Source: Flavobacteriaceae bacterium (GTDB lineage Bacteria > Bacteroidota > Bacteroidia > Flavobacteriales > Flavobacteriaceae). Taken from it: 6,121 bases of DNA. Position numbers and translations under genes: made by a program. The stretch is from the NCBI GenBank assembly GCA_018674025.1, contig JABHBC010000034.1:1-6121 (forward strand), read 5' to 3'. The notes beneath the pieces are model-generated. The model was not told the DNA's origin. It searched no databases and saw only the letters and a program-made list of their open reading frames with translations. Below, piece by piece: positions 5,824 through 6,121 of the stretch (positions are counted from its first letter, which is position 1; each line of letters begins with the position of its first letter).

Positions 5824-6121
5824 ATGAGATTAATTATTATTTTTCTTTTTACAATTCAATTTTCATACTGCCAAATCTATGAAGTGGGCATTGCTGTTGG
5901 TGGGAGTAATTTTATAGGAGATGTTGGAAATACCTCATTTATAAATCCAAATGAATTATTAAACGGAATAGTTTTAAAATGGAATAGAAGTCCTAGACAT
6001 TCTTACAGATTATCAATTTTATCTTCGAAAATAAGTGCCGATGATTCAAGCTCTAAGGACCCTAGAAGAATAGAGAGAGGCTTATTATTTAAAAATGATT
6101 TATTTGAAATTTCAGGCGGAA
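5824..6121 (+). CDS. DUF6089 / PorG-like outer-membrane beta-barrel protein (5' part only)
   Basis: The first 99 codons of a protein cut by the right edge; the family is usually a little over 200 residues. Residues 1-16 look like a type I signal peptide (MRLIIIFLFTIQFSYC), with cleavage likely before Gln17. A lipoprotein reading with Cys16 is possible, but the preceding FSY is a poor lipobox. The mature start IYEVGIAVGGSNFIGDVG (18-35) and the blocks LKWNRSPRHSYR (51-62) and KDPRRIERG (78-86) match my recollection of the DUF6089 family, an outer-membrane beta-barrel that includes PorG of the type IX secretion system in Porphyromonas gingivalis. Its place after nadK, and in relatives before uppS and bamA, supports this. 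Whether this member serves secretion or another envelope role cannot be told from the fragment. Confidence 0.85.
   Translation, partial: MRLIIIFLFTIQFSYCQIYEVGIAVGGSNFIGDVGNTSFINPNELLNGIVLKWNRSPRHSYRLSILSSKISADDSSSKDPRRIERGLLFKNDLFEISGG

Noticed and set aside
1..6121. Defence system, CRISPR, mobile element, or RNA gene
   Set aside because: No direct repeats with spacers, transposase or integrase motifs, tRNA cloverleaf or rRNA segments were seen; all sizeable stretches are occupied by housekeeping genes and the gaps are 82 bp or less.

Overview
The window looks like chromosomal housekeeping DNA from a member of the Bacteroidetes, most likely a low-GC, possibly marine, flavobacterium. Four things point there. 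The DNA is strongly AT-rich (judged by eye, not counted). ClpP, trigger factor, PdxJ and NAD kinase all carry wording I associate with flavobacterial orthologues. At least one promoter fits the Bacteroidetes TTG / TAnnTTTG pattern. The pdxJ / nadK / DUF6089 (PorG-like) neighbourhood is also characteristic of that phylum. No tRNA, rRNA, CRISPR array, insertion sequence or phage gene was seen.

Layout. On the minus strand, reading from 2921 down to 1, is a protein quality-control operon: tig (trigger factor), clpP (protease subunit) and clpX (unfoldase, cut by the window edge after 289 codons). A good promoter match lies just upstream of tig. Next to it, also on the minus strand, pdxJ (pyridoxine 5'-phosphate synthase) and a YbfF-type alpha/beta hydrolase overlap by 4 bp and form a second unit. 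A 73-bp divergent intergenic region separates this from a plus-strand unit. That unit starts with a 102-aa gene resembling only the C-terminal part of the CBS-domain protein usually found beside nadK in flavobacteria. It continues with nadK (NAD kinase) and, after an 82-bp gap, the start of a DUF6089/PorG-like outer-membrane protein cut by the right edge.

How the genes fit together. Trigger factor receives nascent chains at the ribosome, while ClpXP degrades tagged or misfolded proteins, so the first operon covers protein folding and turnover. PdxJ makes vitamin B6 (PNP, precursor of PLP) and NadK makes NADP from NAD, so the middle of the window is cofactor supply. The right edge begins an envelope / type IX secretion section.

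I find no convincing undescribed multi-gene system. The observations most worth a second look are the CBS-less stand-alone gene before nadK, an IGY tripeptide where ClpX normally has the ClpP-docking IGF/VGF, and a degenerate PPIase domain in trigger factor. Weaker notes are a lineage-type substitution in PdxJ and an inverted repeat between the divergent units.
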